DNA from: Blastomyces gilchristii SLH14081
Lineage: Eukaryota; Ascomycota; Eurotiomycetes; Onygenales; Ajellomycetaceae
Assembly: GCF_000003855.2 (NCBI RefSeq)
Contig: NW_003101675.1
Coordinates: 272,791-336,790, forward strand
DNA length: 64,000 nt
Direction of reading: 5' to 3'
The first letter of the stretch is position 1; each line of letters starts with the position of its first letter. This document shows, one piece after another, positions 1-11,700 of the stretch. The position numbers and the translations under genes were made by a program. The notes beneath the pieces are model-generated. The model was not told the DNA's origin, ran no database searches, and saw nothing but the letters and a program-made list of their open reading frames with translations.

Positions 1-621
1 CAAAGTCTTCAGCTTTGGCGCCGTATCTGGATTGAGTTGGATTTTGGTTAGTATACAGTATCAAAAGAGAAGAAAAAAAACGAGGGACAGTCACAGTTAT
101 TGTGTTATTGGGCGGGAGTAAACTCACTTCTCCATATACTCAAGAGCAGCATTTCCAAACATCTGCGCCGCGCCAGGGGCATTAGTGACGCCGCGAGTCT
201 CCGCCATCATGTCACCAAAGAGTCCGGTGGGGTTCGCGCGGTCATTGAAGTTCGCCTGGAGGCTGCCCGGGTTCATCTTCTCAAAGCCCACAACGAGCAC
301 GCAGTCCGCAGCGCCGTGCCCGACCATCGTCCGCGCCATGGCCAGGCCCGTAGACCCTGTGGAGCAGTTGTTGTTGACGTTATAGATAGGGATGCTGGTG
401 AGGCCGAATTGGTAGAAGACACGCTGGCCGCAGGTAGAGTCTCCGTAGCAGTAGCACGCCACGCCCTGGTCGACGTCGTCGTAGCTGATCTGGGCGTCCA
501 ACATGGCCTTGACGCCGGCCTCGAAGCCGAGCTCGTGATAGTCGACTTTACCGCGAGGTTTGATGAACTTGGTCATGCCCACGCCGAGGACGTAGGCGGG
601 ACCGGCTTGTTTTTTGGCCAT
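1..621 (-). CDS. SCP2-type peroxisomal thiolase, 5' part (partial)
   Basis: N-terminal part of a sterol-carrier-protein-X/SCP2-type thiolase, a family that cleaves 3-oxoacyl-CoA in peroxisomal beta-oxidation. Exon 1 is 128-621 on the minus strand (ATG at 621-619) and opens MAKKQAGPAYVLGVGMTKF. The thiolase active-site block NNNCSTGST is present about 85 residues in and holds the nucleophilic cysteine. Exon 1 ends at a GTGAGT donor (127-122). A CTAAC-type branch site and a CAG acceptor place exon 2 at 26-1, and the joined frame reads EKYGAKAEDF, as expected for the family. The gene continues beyond base 1, so the C-terminal catalytic half and any SCP2 domain or peroxisomal signal are not visible. 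The sequence shows no damage. Confidence 0.9.
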
Positions 622-960
622 CTTTATTTGTTTGTATAGTGTTTGTATAGTGTAATTTGTTTATGTGCTGGTTACTTACAAGGGGGGGGTTTCCCTTGTT
701 GAATGGATGAAAACAAGAACAATGAAGTTTTAAATGAAAGAGAGGTAACTAACTACCTAGCTGTAAGACAGCAAATAATTAACGGGGATGAAGGAAAGAA
801 GAGAGCGGCGGGTATTTATGTACTTATGTACAGCGTATGTCTGCGGGGATATATAGCTAGCTAGCCGTCTCCCTTGTCCCCGTTACGCTGGACGCTGTTG
901 CTGGTTGGTTGCGGGGAGTTTGGGAGTTTGGTTGAGCCCGACGAAGTTCCCTCGGTGCCT
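622..960. other. upstream region of the thiolase gene
   Basis: Gene-free stretch upstream of the minus-strand thiolase start, presumably its 5' UTR and promoter. It has a G8 run near 680 and two GTTTGTATAGTG repeats at about 630-652. I see no clear TATA box or conserved gene. Confidence 0.4.
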
Positions 961-1019
961 CGGAACGGGGGTCGCAGGTTAGCGCATATGTCGCACATGA
1001 AAAACTCCCCAACAGTTGT

Positions 1020-1650
1020 TTGATGCTACTACTACTATTAACTATAGAAGGTTGGTCAATCACAGTGATCGTTGGAACAACTGGAACTGGGAAGTCAAAA
1101 CTACTCTTGCGAGAATAGTGGGAAAGGAAGGATATCTCGAGAGTGAGACTGGGAACTGTACAAGAGAATTTTGCACTGGCTTCCTCCGTGCCCTGGTTTT
1201 TTTGATTTACAGAATTACAGGCAATATTCAATACATCAAACCCCAACACCACCAGTGATGAAGACATACATGAGGCATGCAGGGCTGCAGCCGTCCATGA
1301 TCAGATCCTCAAATACTCTGACTGGTATGATACTAAGCTAATAAACTCTCCAGTAGAGAGCAATGGCGACTAGCTATTGCCCATGCTTTCATTAAAAATG
1401 CATCACTGCTTATTCTGGACAAGCCTACAAATGATCTTGGTAATAAAGCAGCTGCCCAGATTCAACATAACATGCTAAGGTGCACTAGAGGTCAAACAGC
1501 CATTGTAATATGATATTGTGAGTCGTCTCTATTATCAGAATTTGGCTACTCCTCCACAACTAATGTTTATTCTAGGCATGACACCAACCTTATGAAGGAT
1601 GCAGACAAGATCACAGTGGTAAAGCAGTCAAGGAAGGGAATCATCAACAC
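1020..1650 (+). pseudogene. ABC half-transporter ATPase (HMT1/ATM1-like) pseudogene
   Basis: A decayed nucleotide-binding domain readable only by switching frames. A Walker A-like GTTGTGKSK lies at about 1072-1100 and is followed by an in-frame TAG. Next comes a stretch resembling the region before the signature motif, with EACRAAAVHDQILKYSDWYD at about 1270-1330. Then RLAIAHAFIKNASLLILDKP at about 1365-1425 corresponds to the region from the signature motif through Walker B, with the usual D-E altered to D-K. A D-loop-like remnant and ADKITVVKQSRKGI at about 1600-1640 follow. No membrane domain is visible. Order and spacing match the C-terminal half of ABCB-type half-transporters. Several frameshifts and stops make it non-functional. 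Confidence 0.75.
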
Positions 1651-2342
1651 TTATGCGTAGGGAAGCTCATTACTACAGGCTACATATGGCAAGATGTAAT
1701 TAACATCTTATCCCAAAACCATATTCACACACTGACATCTAAAGCCTGGGGACAATGCTGGTGACATGGAAATCCCTTGATGCATATAGGTCAGACCATC
1801 ACATTTTCTTTAGAATGACCTTTATTTCCCAGCTGGCCATCCCTTCTTCTCAAAACTTCCAGTGCTTCCAGTGAATGGTCTCTGATTCTTGCTGCTCATT
1901 TCTGTTGTTTGCCTAAATAGTCTTTCCAAGCGCCAGGATAATTGGGTGAGGTATTCATGGAATCACCATCTCACCGTCCCTCTTTCATCTTTCGCTCCAT
2001 CACGCCCCGGCGTTTGCGGCCGAGCCAGAAGGAGGGGTTCTGGCCAATCCGGCCTTAGATGGAAGGCCCCAGGACGTGGAGAAGTTAGTGAACGCCTCCC
2101 ATCAGTTTAGCATATGCTTAGCTGCGTGGTCAATAACATGGTTTCTGAAGCCAGCTTTGTTCTCAATGCATAGAGTGTGCCCCAATTAGTTCCCGCAGTC
2201 ATGTCGAGATTCCAGACTACCCCGTAATTGAAAAGTTCTCAAACCCAATCTTCAGCTCCGGAGCCTTTCCACCGGCGATTTGTTGAGAGATAAGTAGCCC
2301 AGCAAACACTTTGGGCGACATATCCGGTTCATAAAAAAACCA
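1651..2342. other. intergenic, no gene recognised
   Basis: Between the ABC-transporter relic and the 3' end of the HNH gene. Short open frames such as 1889-2110 resemble nothing I know and have no gene-like start or splice context. The first few tens of bases may still belong to the pseudogene tail. Confidence 0.4.
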
Positions 2343-3754
2343 TCAAGCTACCACGCTATCAAGCCAGCCGCCGATTTTCAAAGAGACGATGCGCCCCATT
2401 TCCGCAGCGCCATCACTTCTCACCCACACCTCTTCCATGTCACGAAGTATCTGATCCATATATTCCCCAGCGGCGCTAAGTGCAATAATGATAGCAATTG
2501 CACGATGAATGGCAAGTAGTTTTGCAGAAGGTGGATCAATTGTAAGGTTTGGTGAGAGAAGCAGAGTTCTTGTAACCGGAAGATTGTAGAGTTGGGAAAG
2601 CACCCGGCTCGACGAATGTATTGTATAAGTATTTTGAGGGTGGTTTGACGAATCCATGGCTTCAAAAGAGATCTCGAAAAGACCAAATTGGGTATGAACA
2701 CTTTTTGACAAGGTGATAGCATTGGTTGGATGATCAATACCTGACCCTTCAATCAGAGGAATGACACCTGGGTCAAACATGCTGAGAACTGACAGGGCGG
2801 TTTTCTTAGATTCGCTCTAACAGTTGAAAAGGAGTTGGTTAGAAGATGGCAACACCGCATTTCATAGTAATATTAGGTAAGGGGCAAAGGATGTGAAATA
2901 TTTAGTGAAAAAGGTTCGCAAACATACCAACTGCAGCTCTCCATCAATAAACTTTGCTGACAGTATGGAATGGGGTATAATGTGCGCAACCTCGAGTTCA
3001 TCAACATCGCCTCGTCCGAAACTCAGTGGCTGATCATCGTCATCCTTTGGGTTCGCATGAAGCCGATCCCTGGTCTTAGCTTCATGTAGATTGAATGCCT
3101 GTGTGACTACACATCGGTTATGGTCTCGAATTAAACAATCGCGGCGAAGAGTTGACAGTCTCGCAGGTGCTCCAACAACATTCCCAAGTGAAGGAGCTGA
3201 CAATGCAGCTGGGGTTGGCTGTGGTGTCTTTGACCCTGCTGCCTTCACTACAACATGGGCCAAGTCAAGTCAACAAGAATATCACACACAAAGAACCACC
3301 AGATGGATGTGATTCACATACATGGCAGGAAAAAGTTTTGGAAAAGGTATTCTGCAAATGAATCCACTACCCCTTCTGCCTTTTTTTTGAGAGATGGCGA
3401 AGCAGTCTGGCCATTGAAGCCATGAAAATGTGATAGACCATGTTCAAAGGTTGGTGGTGGTCTGTTTTGGTTTGAGATATCATTATCAATAAAGATAAAG
3501 AATTGCTTTAAAAATGTATCCTTTGACTGGCAATGCTCATATGTCAGGCGCACCAGGGTGACAGTCTTGTAATGATTCTTTCTCTGCAAAGGTTCGCAAT
3601 GCTCCATCAGCTGATCAAAGATGATCTCGGCATCCACTCGTTCTGAAGCAGTCAAAGATATGAGAGAAAAGTTAAGGGTTTGTTCTAGTGATGTCTGGTG
3701 GCGATGGTGAGCCGCAGGCTGGCCCTGCACACTGAGGGGTATATCATATGACAT
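2343..3754 (-). CDS. HNH-nuclease-domain protein (HNH_2-like)
   Basis: Three exons on the minus strand: 3754-3322, 3247-2928 and 2816-2343, separated by introns of 74 and 111 nt with GTATGT donors and TAG acceptors. Phases agree and give about 408 residues. The central exon carries RDHNRCVVTQ followed by LEVAHIIPHSI, the cysteine/histidine core of the fungal HNH_2 fold. Exon 3 supplies DHPTNAITLSKSVHTQFGLF, with the conserved asparagine and final histidine. The N-terminal ~140 residues have no recognised domain. Such proteins occur in many copies in some Onygenales and Eurotiales. Substrate and biological role are unknown, and nuclease activity is inferred only from the HNH residues. The frame is intact, so the gene looks functional. 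Confidence 0.82.
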
Positions 3755-4079
3755 GTTTTGTTTTGCAAGGCTCTTTGAAGCGCAAGAGAGCCTTTTTTAA
3801 AGTGATTATTATTAGAAACCTTGAGGAGTAACTAGTAACTAGTAGTAGCAAAGCATTGGGTGAAAAGTTTGATCATTAACTAGTTGAGGCACCTTGGAGA
3901 GTGCGCCCTCGCATAACTAACTGAGATGCATTCACTAAAAAATCATCTATTTATTAGTCCCGTAGAAAAATCCGTGTCCTCCAGATCATTATTGAATGCG
4001 GCTACCGGCACCGATATATACCATCCGCCCAAATTCGAGCTTTTGGGTTAGAGAGTTGGAGAAACCTCCAATCGAAGTA
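3755..4079. other. intergenic between HNH gene and tRNA pair
   Basis: Promoter side of the minus-strand HNH gene and upstream flank of the first tRNA-Gly. It contains an ACTAGTAACTAGTAGTAG-like repeat near 3830-3848. No gene seen. Confidence 0.35.
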
Positions 4080-4151
4080 GCTCCAGTGGTCCAATGGTCA
4101 GGATTCTTGCCTTCCAAGCAAGAGGTCCGTGTTCGATTCACGGCTGGTGCA
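4080..4151 (+). tRNA. tRNA-Gly (UCC), copy 1
   Basis: A 72-nt cloverleaf. The A box is TGGTCCAATGG, the anticodon arm is TCTTGC-CTTCCAA-GCAAGA with anticodon TCC, and the T arm is CCGTG-TTCGATT-CACGG with B box GTTCGATTC. The acceptor stem GCTCCAG/CTGGTGC pairs except for a U3:U70 mismatch; the discriminator base is A. There is no intron. T-rich sequence at about 4161-4185 can serve as the Pol III terminator. Confidence 0.96.
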
Positions 4152-4250
4152 AAACTAGGATTTCTTATTTTTGTCCATTTTTGTATTTTTCTTATCCATT
4201 TCTTTTTGCTTTTCAAACCGTTCTTTTGAATAAGATTTCCAATCAATACA

Positions 4251-4322
4251 GCTCCAGTGGTCCAATGGTCAGGATTCTTGCCTTCCAAGCAAGAGGTCCG
4301 TGTTCGATTCACGGCTGGTGCA
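4251..4322 (+). tRNA. tRNA-Gly (UCC), copy 2
   Basis: Identical over all 72 nt to the copy that starts 171 bp upstream, including the U3:U70 mismatch in the acceptor stem, while the 99-bp spacer is unrelated. This suggests local duplication or gene conversion. A T-run lies downstream at about 4403. Confidence 0.96.
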
Positions 4323-5238
4323 GAATATACAGTTTCAAAAAGACAATTCAACTGATAATTCCCACACTAATTATATCAAAAAATTCTGAACTCATTCAAC
4401 TCAGTTTTTTGAGTTGAATAACTTTTATCTGACCTGAGAACCTGTTCTTTCAGGCAACAACCAGAGACTCAAGAAATTCATGATGCAGATCAAGAAGTTA
4501 TAAATATTGAATTAATAAATATGAGAGATGCAGAGAATCTTTTATTTATTTTTATTTTTTTTTATTTTATATATATATATATATAGATAAAGAGGGGGAT
4601 TCTAATACACCAAGAGATTGAAGCTACAAATATATTCATTCTTGATGAAAAGTAATGTTGTGGTGATAATGAGAAAGTCCACTCCACTTAGAGACCCTGA
4701 CATGCCTCACTAACCTTGACTAGTAGACTACCGCTATAAGGGCCGTACATTCGAAGTGAACAAATACGATCGATTCCATAGAGCACATACCAAGTGGGAG
4801 CGGAAAGCTAGCACGGTGGAGATCAACCCATCAATTCGAGGCTCATGAGGGTAGTTCTCAGGATTGTGAGAAGTGTGGAAGAGTACCGGATGAACCGCTG
4901 AGAAAAGACTACATTCCTGAAGAGCCTCGCAGTAAACTACTGAGTGAAGTTCTGGCCTCCGTAATTGGCGGGGGGGACATTTGGATGGAGTAGATGGAGA
5001 TCCGAATGCTCGCCGTTATAAGAAGATTCGGCGCAGCTAGAGTGCTACAGTTTGACGATCATATTATTGCTCTGATTTTATTACTATGACTCGTTATTAG
5101 ATATCTTGGCTACGAGTGGTCATTGTGGCCTTCTCACAAAACCAATAATTATGCGATCAGATATTAGCATGTTCACGCTTGACCTCGGTTTGTAAGACAC
5201 AGTTTAAAGAGAGAAACAAAGAAACATCTAATATTTAG
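4323..5238. other. intergenic with AT microsatellite
   Basis: It contains an AT-rich tract (T-run at about 4557-4565 followed by (TA)n to about 4585). The 4670-5060 section has moderate GC and reads as short broken frames (for example YKGRTFEVNKYDRFHRAH from about 4736) that might be a decayed gene fragment. I could not assign it to any family. Confidence 0.4.
4566..4585. repeat. (TA)n microsatellite
   Basis: About ten TA units directly after a T-rich tract. Confidence 0.8.
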
Positions 5239-8106
5239 TTATGGGAGGGGTAGGCCAAGAGCTGGTAAAGGTAAGCAGGAGACAGTTCCATGCACTCTTT
5301 CCGCGTGGTTCAGTAGTCCCGATTTTGATATCAGCTTTTCCCCGCAAACTTGGCACTCACAGTGCATGTCATTTGGGAACGGCTTGATATGTTTGTTGAC
5401 GAAGTGTCGGCTGAGGGACCCGGGGTTCTTGTACATTCTCAGGCGTTCGCCTTCTGGCAGTCTAGCATTACCAAGACAAATGAAGCATATCTTTGGTCTC
5501 TCTTCTAGAGATTTGACGCAAACAGAAGCGACGGCTCGAGAAAAAGTATCGTCACTCTTATCTGAAGGGGTAGACTTCTGTCTCTTAGGCAGGGGGGCAG
5601 CAGGTAGTATATCAACAGCATTGACAGGGTGTTTTTGCGACGCACCAGGCCGCGAGGGAGCACCCTCTTCCGCATCACAGACTGCAATCACTGCATTGAT
5701 TGCGGCAATTCGGCGTTCGTATTCTTTCTTGACCGTCGTACCCGGCATAGTCAGGATACTGTCAATAAGTGTCATATGCTGCATTGTCATATAACCAGTA
5801 TGCTGCAACGCACCCATAACTTCTTTGTCAACAACTTTCCCGGCAAGCTGCTGCTCACTGTTGATCACTGGCTGCTCGTTCTTGTACTGCTCCAGATTCT
5901 CACGAATCAGGCGGTGCTTTTGCCGTCTCTTCTTGTTTCATAGTTGCTTCACTGAGCGATCATACTGCTCATCTGCATGATCAAATTTCTGATGTAACTT
6001 TTTCACACTTTTCTCTTGAGACTCCCTCCGCTTGCGGACGGTTCTGGAAAGAGACGCGCTCTGTGGATTATCACCGAACTCTTGTTGTAATGCGGCCTGG
6101 GCATTCTCATAGGTGCGCATCTTAATGTCTTGAATCCGCTTTTTCGCTTGCTTCCTGTCTTCCAGGGCACACACGCGGGGAATATCATTGATGCAGCTCG
6201 AATCCTCAAGCCGGTAGGGTCTGCGAGGGTCAATGGACCGACTCATCGAGCAGGCAAACTGGATGAGCTGTTTCTCAGCGGGCAAGCCCCGGACAATTGC
6301 CTGCGCATCTACGTGGATACCCACACTGTAGTGCCGGACAAAAGTATCAATGCTGGCGTGCTGCAGCATCACGTTCTGCAATTCATTCAATACATCCGCT
6401 TGTTGAGAGGAATGTATTAGCCAAAAATTCTATAATCGCAATGGGTCACTCACGACTATCGTTGAGCGCTTTTGCTGCACCGTATCGAAGACAATATGGC
6501 TTCGCGGCTTCCGCAAAGCCCGTAATCTCACCACCTCATTTCATTCTGTAACTCAACCATCCCCTAGAAAGTTCCTCTTCCGGTTCGATTCAAATCCCAT
6601 CAGCCTCTCGCAGTGCCTGGCAGAACACATGCTGATCGAGAAGTTCGTCCTTGAGCTTCAGTTCCTGCTCACCAAGGCCATCTAGGACCCAAAGGTTATA
6701 CAATTTCTCGGGACAATCCGCCACAGGGCCGTCTTTGGACAGACTTTTAAATGCGCCAATTCTAAACAGCATGCCCAGCAGGAAAACATGAGGACTGAGG
6801 ACCAACGTGGGATCAAAGATAATTTCTGGAATCGGGAACGTGTCTCTGATTGAAAATGATAAGTAAAAGAGCGCTGAGAGGCATGTGGCTGAAGGAGGCA
6901 GAAGGAAAAACTTAGTGAGGGGATGTTCTTACGACTCTTTTTCGCCAAGAAATGATTTTGTGAATTCCGGTCTCAGGTAGATGAAAAGTCGAGGACGCCC
7001 TCCCTTCGGATCCCGAATTAATGTCAACTTGAGATCCACGAAGCGAAGTTTCAGTAGCGCCCCGGGACGGCTACCGGTGATAGCGGCCAGCTGGCAGAAA
7101 AGGAGGAGTTGTATACGGTACCAGCCATAAAGGAAAGTCATCTCTGTCGTGGTCAGGATCACTCGGGCAAACTCAGCCACATCCTCGATAAACATGGTCG
7201 CTTTCGGTCGCTTTTTGAGGGAAAGTTTCTTCTCCGTCGCAACTATCGCGTGCACCTATGGAACGTCAGTCGCGTACAATCCATGCCGATATCGATACCC
7301 AATCGGGATCTTACATCACTTCAATATCTTTGCTGAGGCCATGTCCAACCTCGGCCTTGTAGATCAGATGCCACCACTTCCAGAATGCGTCGAGTGAGCT
7401 TTTGGTTTTCAGTCCCGGGGTACGACGTCCATCCTTCCCCCGTCGTTGGTCACACCGCCAGGAAAAGAGAGCCTTAAGGAAGCGGACTGTCTCCTCAGTC
7501 TCAGAGAGACAGGACAGACATTCCACCGGATCGCGCTTTGCGCCTTTACAGAACCTAGAACAATCAGCGACCCAAGGCCTGTATGCGAGGATGCTGCAGT
7601 GATGTCCCACCTATCCCAGAAATCTTGCGCCTCATCCAACCTCTCTTGAGTTTTCGGGCTATAGCGTTTCTGTCGGAGCTGGGAGACATCCAGAGACTCG
7701 GCCTCCTGGAGGTAGTATTCTGGTGAAAGTTGTTCCTCTTCATCTTCCAGTGCCAGTTCATCTTCGGACTCGTCGTCTGACTCGGACTCGGGTTCGCTGC
7801 TATAGTCAAAGTCGCTAGGTGCGGTGGAGGAATCAGAGTCGGAGGCGTTGTTCAAGAAGATCTTGGGCAGGCCTGAGCTAGTGTCACTCTCATCGTCGGA
7901 GAGAACAGGACACGGAGAAGCAGGGCATGGCGGCGGAACGCAGTGAGCGATCGAAGAGGAGGCAGGAGGGGCAAGGAGGAGACGAAGCACGAGAGAATGA
8001 TCGAGGTTGATATTATTTCACTTGGAGCAAGTCACCCGTTGGAAACGCAGACCTGGGCCTGGAGGAGTTGCTGGAGAGCGAGGGAGGACTGTCGGTCGGG
8101 AGCCAT
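5239..8106 (-). pseudogene. DUF3435 tyrosine recombinase (Starship captain-like) pseudogene
   Basis: A nearly complete DUF3435/'FluG-domain' gene. Exon limits that can be read: an exon ending at 7611, then one starting at 7554 (56-nt intron), one ending at 6933, one running from 6845 to 6454, and one starting at 6398. It holds FCKGAKRDPVECLSCLSETE, the block with first catalytic arginine TGSRPGALLKLRF, the second-arginine block CLRYGAAKALND, and HASIDTFVRHYSVGI with the likely nucleophilic tyrosine. The C-terminal section has two C2H2-like zinc motifs (CFICLGN...H and CQVCGEKL...H). The probable start is ATG at 8106 in a CACCATGG context, but the joint to the next open frame needs an implausible ~32-nt intron, so the N-terminus is broken or misread. 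TGA codons at 6592-6590, 6538-6536 and 5940-5938 interrupt the frame where arginine is expected, consistent with CGA-to-TGA. Confidence 0.88.
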
Positions 8107-8720
8107 GGTGGTCGATATTTATGGGAACTCAGGGAAGCAGAACGGTCAACAGGGGAGACAAAAATGGCTCCCCTCCCCCAGGAGGTTTGACTGAGGGGTT
8201 GAACGAGGAGGATGGGTTCGCTGCGGCGGCATGCGGCATGAATGGAAACATGGAACATCGGCGGTCGATCAATAATCCGATGGGGGTTGTTGGGCTTTGA
8301 CACACGTGATGCCAAGACGGCCTCGGTGAGCGAGCGGCCTAAAAACGGCGTCAAAAGCGGCTGTTTCTGGCCTCCCATTCACCGTGTCATGCATATATCT
8401 AGTTATTTTATTCTAATAATTAAGAGTGTACTCCGTATAGGTTAATATAATTGTAATATAGAATACAAGCATCAAACGCTTAATCTTCACATTATACTTT
8501 GATGCATTTTTTGTGTGAGAAAGAACTTTTGAGATGAACCTTCATAGTTTGATTGTCAAAAGTTGCATATCGCAGCCTGATGTTTGACAAGATTCAACAT
8601 TAACCTTAGACAGTCAAAGCAGTGAGGAGAGCAGCTTCAACAAGAAGTGCATTTCTTTCCATACACCCTTTTACAAATGAAGCTATACCAGCCACAGAGA
8701 CATAGAATAGAAAATAAATC
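8107..8720. other. divergent upstream region between DUF3435 relic and palA
   Basis: The left part is GC-rich and carries TATA-like CATAAATATCG (minus strand) just before the DUF3435 start. After about 8390 it becomes AT-rich (TCTAGTTATTTTATTCTAAT). This is the expected position for the 5' edge of a Starship element if the recombinase had been a captain, but I found no convincing terminal repeat. The last 200 bp are the palA 5' UTR and promoter. Confidence 0.4.
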
Positions 8721-11700
8721 ATGGCATCGTAAGTGCCCGCGCTCGATTGAGGTCCCCTCTCCGCTACCCTCTCTACCCCCCTCTACTCCCTCCTCCTCCT
8801 CCTCTAAACACTCTAAACACCAGCTAACAAAAAATATATATATATATACAGAAACATCCTCCCCCTCCCTCTTCGCCGCAGCCACCCCATCTCCCTCTCC
8901 ACCGCCATAAAGCAATACATCTCGAACAAATATGACCAGCGGCCCGAGATGTTTGCTGAGGACCTCCTGATCATCGATAGGCTACGGACGGATGCGATTA
9001 ACGTCCAAGAACCGCATATTAGTGGCATCAGTCGGCTGGTGACATATGCGGCGCAGTTGAAGTGGTTGGGGGGGAAGTTTCCGATTGATGTATGTGTTTT
9101 GTTTGTATTTCTAGTGATTGTGGAGTTGTCCCTGGGCTCAGGGGGTTGGGGGAGTCGACGTTTTACTGATATGATTGAATTGATGCGCGACGTGTAGGTC
9201 GGCGTGGATTTTTCGTGGTATCCGGCTCTTGGATTTAATACGTCGAGGCCGAGTGAGTTATTCGTATTTTTTTCTTCTTCTTAACGCTTTTGCGTCTGCT
9301 CCTGTTAAATACTAAAACGTAATTGAGCATTCATAGTCTCCCAGAACAACCTCCGCTTCGAGCTCGCCAACATCCTTTTCAACCTCGCCGCCCTCTACTC
9401 CCAACTCGCCGTCTGCCTAAACAGCACAACCCCGGAAAACCTAAAAACAGCCTGTAAATACCTCTGCAACGCTGCCGGCGTCCTCGTCCACCTACGCACA
9501 GACATCCTGCCTGACCTCCGCTCCTCCCCACCAGAAGACATGGACGAGATGACCCTGCGCAGCCTCGAAGAGCTCCTTCTCGCGCAGGCGCAGGAATGCT
9601 TCTGGCAAAAGGCCGTCAAGGACGGGCTGAAAGATGCCTCCATAGCCCGCCTTGCGGCGAAGGTGTCAGACCTCTACGCGAACGCCGGCGACTACGGCAT
9701 CAAATCCGACACCATCAACACCGAGTGGATCCACCACATGACAGCCAAGCACCACCATTTCGCCGCGGCGGCGCAATATCGGCAGTCGCGCGACTGTCTG
9801 GAGAAGCAGAAGTATGGCGAGGAGATTGCGCGCCTGCGCGATAGCGCGATGTGTGTGAACGAGGCGTTGAAGGGGGCCAAGTGGATTAACCCGGTGGTGC
9901 TGGGGGACCTGAACGGGCTGAAGGCGCGTGTGACGGAGGATTTGAAGCGGGCGGAACGCGATAATGATATGATCTATTTGTTTCCAGTGCCGCCCAAGTC
10001 GGAGCTGAAGCTGCTGGATCGCGCGAGTATGGTTGCTGCGAAGGCGCCGGTGGAGGTGACGGATGCGCTCTCGATGATTGGGGAAGGGCTGCCGTTGGGG
10101 AGGCCCTTGTTTGCTAAGTTGGTGCCGTATGCGGTGCATGTTGCGGCGAGTATTTACGCGGAGAGGAGAGATAGGCTTGTGCAGCAGGAGATTACGGGCG
10201 GAGTGGAGGAAATGACCGCTAAGCTTAGGGGGTATGTCATAATAATACTAATACGGGCGTATCGTATAGTGATGTTCCATTGGCTAACTAATATCGATGT
10301 AGGCTGCTTCAATCCCTCAATCTCCCGGGCTCACTACAGGCTCTTGAAAAACCCCTAGGTCTTCCACCATCACTACTATCCCACGCTGAAGAGGTACGCC
10401 AACAGGACGGCCTAAACCGGCTCCGGCTCTCTCTGAAGGACATCGCAAAACTCAAAGAAAACGACAAGACCATATACACCGAGGGCGTCGAACTGCTCAT
10501 GGCCGAACGGGACGAAGACGACCGCGCCCGCGCCAAATACGGCACGGATCGATGGACGCGCGAGCCGTCCGAAGTCGCCGGCAAGAAACTATACACGCAG
10601 GCAAAGGATATCGAGGGCTACCTGGCGTCTGCGGCGAACAGTGACAAGCTCGTTGAGGAGAAGTTGCGGGAGACGGAGAAGGTGTTGCGGCTCCTCACGG
10701 GGACGAATCGGGATATCGAGGCGTTTGTGCCGAGTAGTCGCAAGGCGACTATCACCGAGGCGGTTGAGAGGGAGGCCGGGAGGTTGAGGGGGTGTTTGAA
10801 TGAGGTGAGCAGGTTGGAGAGTCGGAGGAGGAGGAGGGTTGAGGCGCTGAGGGAGAAGGCGAGGGGGGATAGTATTCGTATGTGATTTTTCCCCCTTTCC
10901 TCCTGTTATTTTTATTTTGAGGTTATACCTCCATTTCGCTAACTGCTATAATAGACGCCGCCCTCCTCAAAGAAACAGGCCGTCTTGAACGTGAGTTTCC
11001 CATGCAGCGCATCGAAGCCAGCCAGTTCGAAGACCTCTTTGCAGAGCGTCTGAAACAATATGATGAGGATCGCAAGTTGCTCCTGGAAGAGGAAGAGAAA
11101 GCCCAATCGGCGATAGCGGAGCAGTTGCGCGAGGCGAATCGGGCCTTCGTAAATGCGCGCCGGGGCTATTCGTCGACGAAAGAACGCGAGAAGGCGTTGC
11201 AGGAGTTGGAGAATGGGTATGTGCGGTATAAGGAGATTATTGGAAATGTGGAGGTTGGGCGGAAGTTTTATAACGATTTGGCGAAGTTGGTGGGGCGGTT
11301 TCGGGAGGATTGTAGGGGATTTGTTAGTGGAAGGAGGGTGGAGGCTGGGGAGTTGGAGACGTGAGTTGTTCTTCACCTTTTGTCCTCTTTTTTTCGTTTT
11401 CAATTCTTTTCGCTTTCTGGGTGCTTTATTGGTATGTGAAGTGACTAACAAAGGCGATGAAATAGGGACATTACGAATACCACTGCAATGGCTTCGCTGA
11501 GCATTTCACAGAAGCAGAAACAACATCCATTCTCTCCACAAGCCGCACCTACAACTTCACCCCCAGCAGCCATAGCAGCAGCAAATACAGCCATCCAACA
11601 TGAGCAGCAGCAAAAGCAGCAGCGCCAGCACCACCAATCCCCACCGTTCCACCACCACCGTCAACCCATTCAAACCCCTCGCCAAAAATCGCCGCTGAAA

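Noticed and set aside
100..639. Long plus-strand open frame over the thiolase exon
   Set aside because: It is the antisense shadow of the thiolase; the minus strand has conserved motifs and consistent splice sites.
3989..4417. Short frames repeating a Cys-containing peptide on both strands
   Set aside because: They are translations of the two identical tRNA-Gly genes.
8107..8600. Terminal repeat of a Starship element upstream of the DUF3435 relic
   Set aside because: I looked for inverted or direct repeats at the expected edge and saw none that recur near 4-5 kb; retained only as a hypothesis in the findings.
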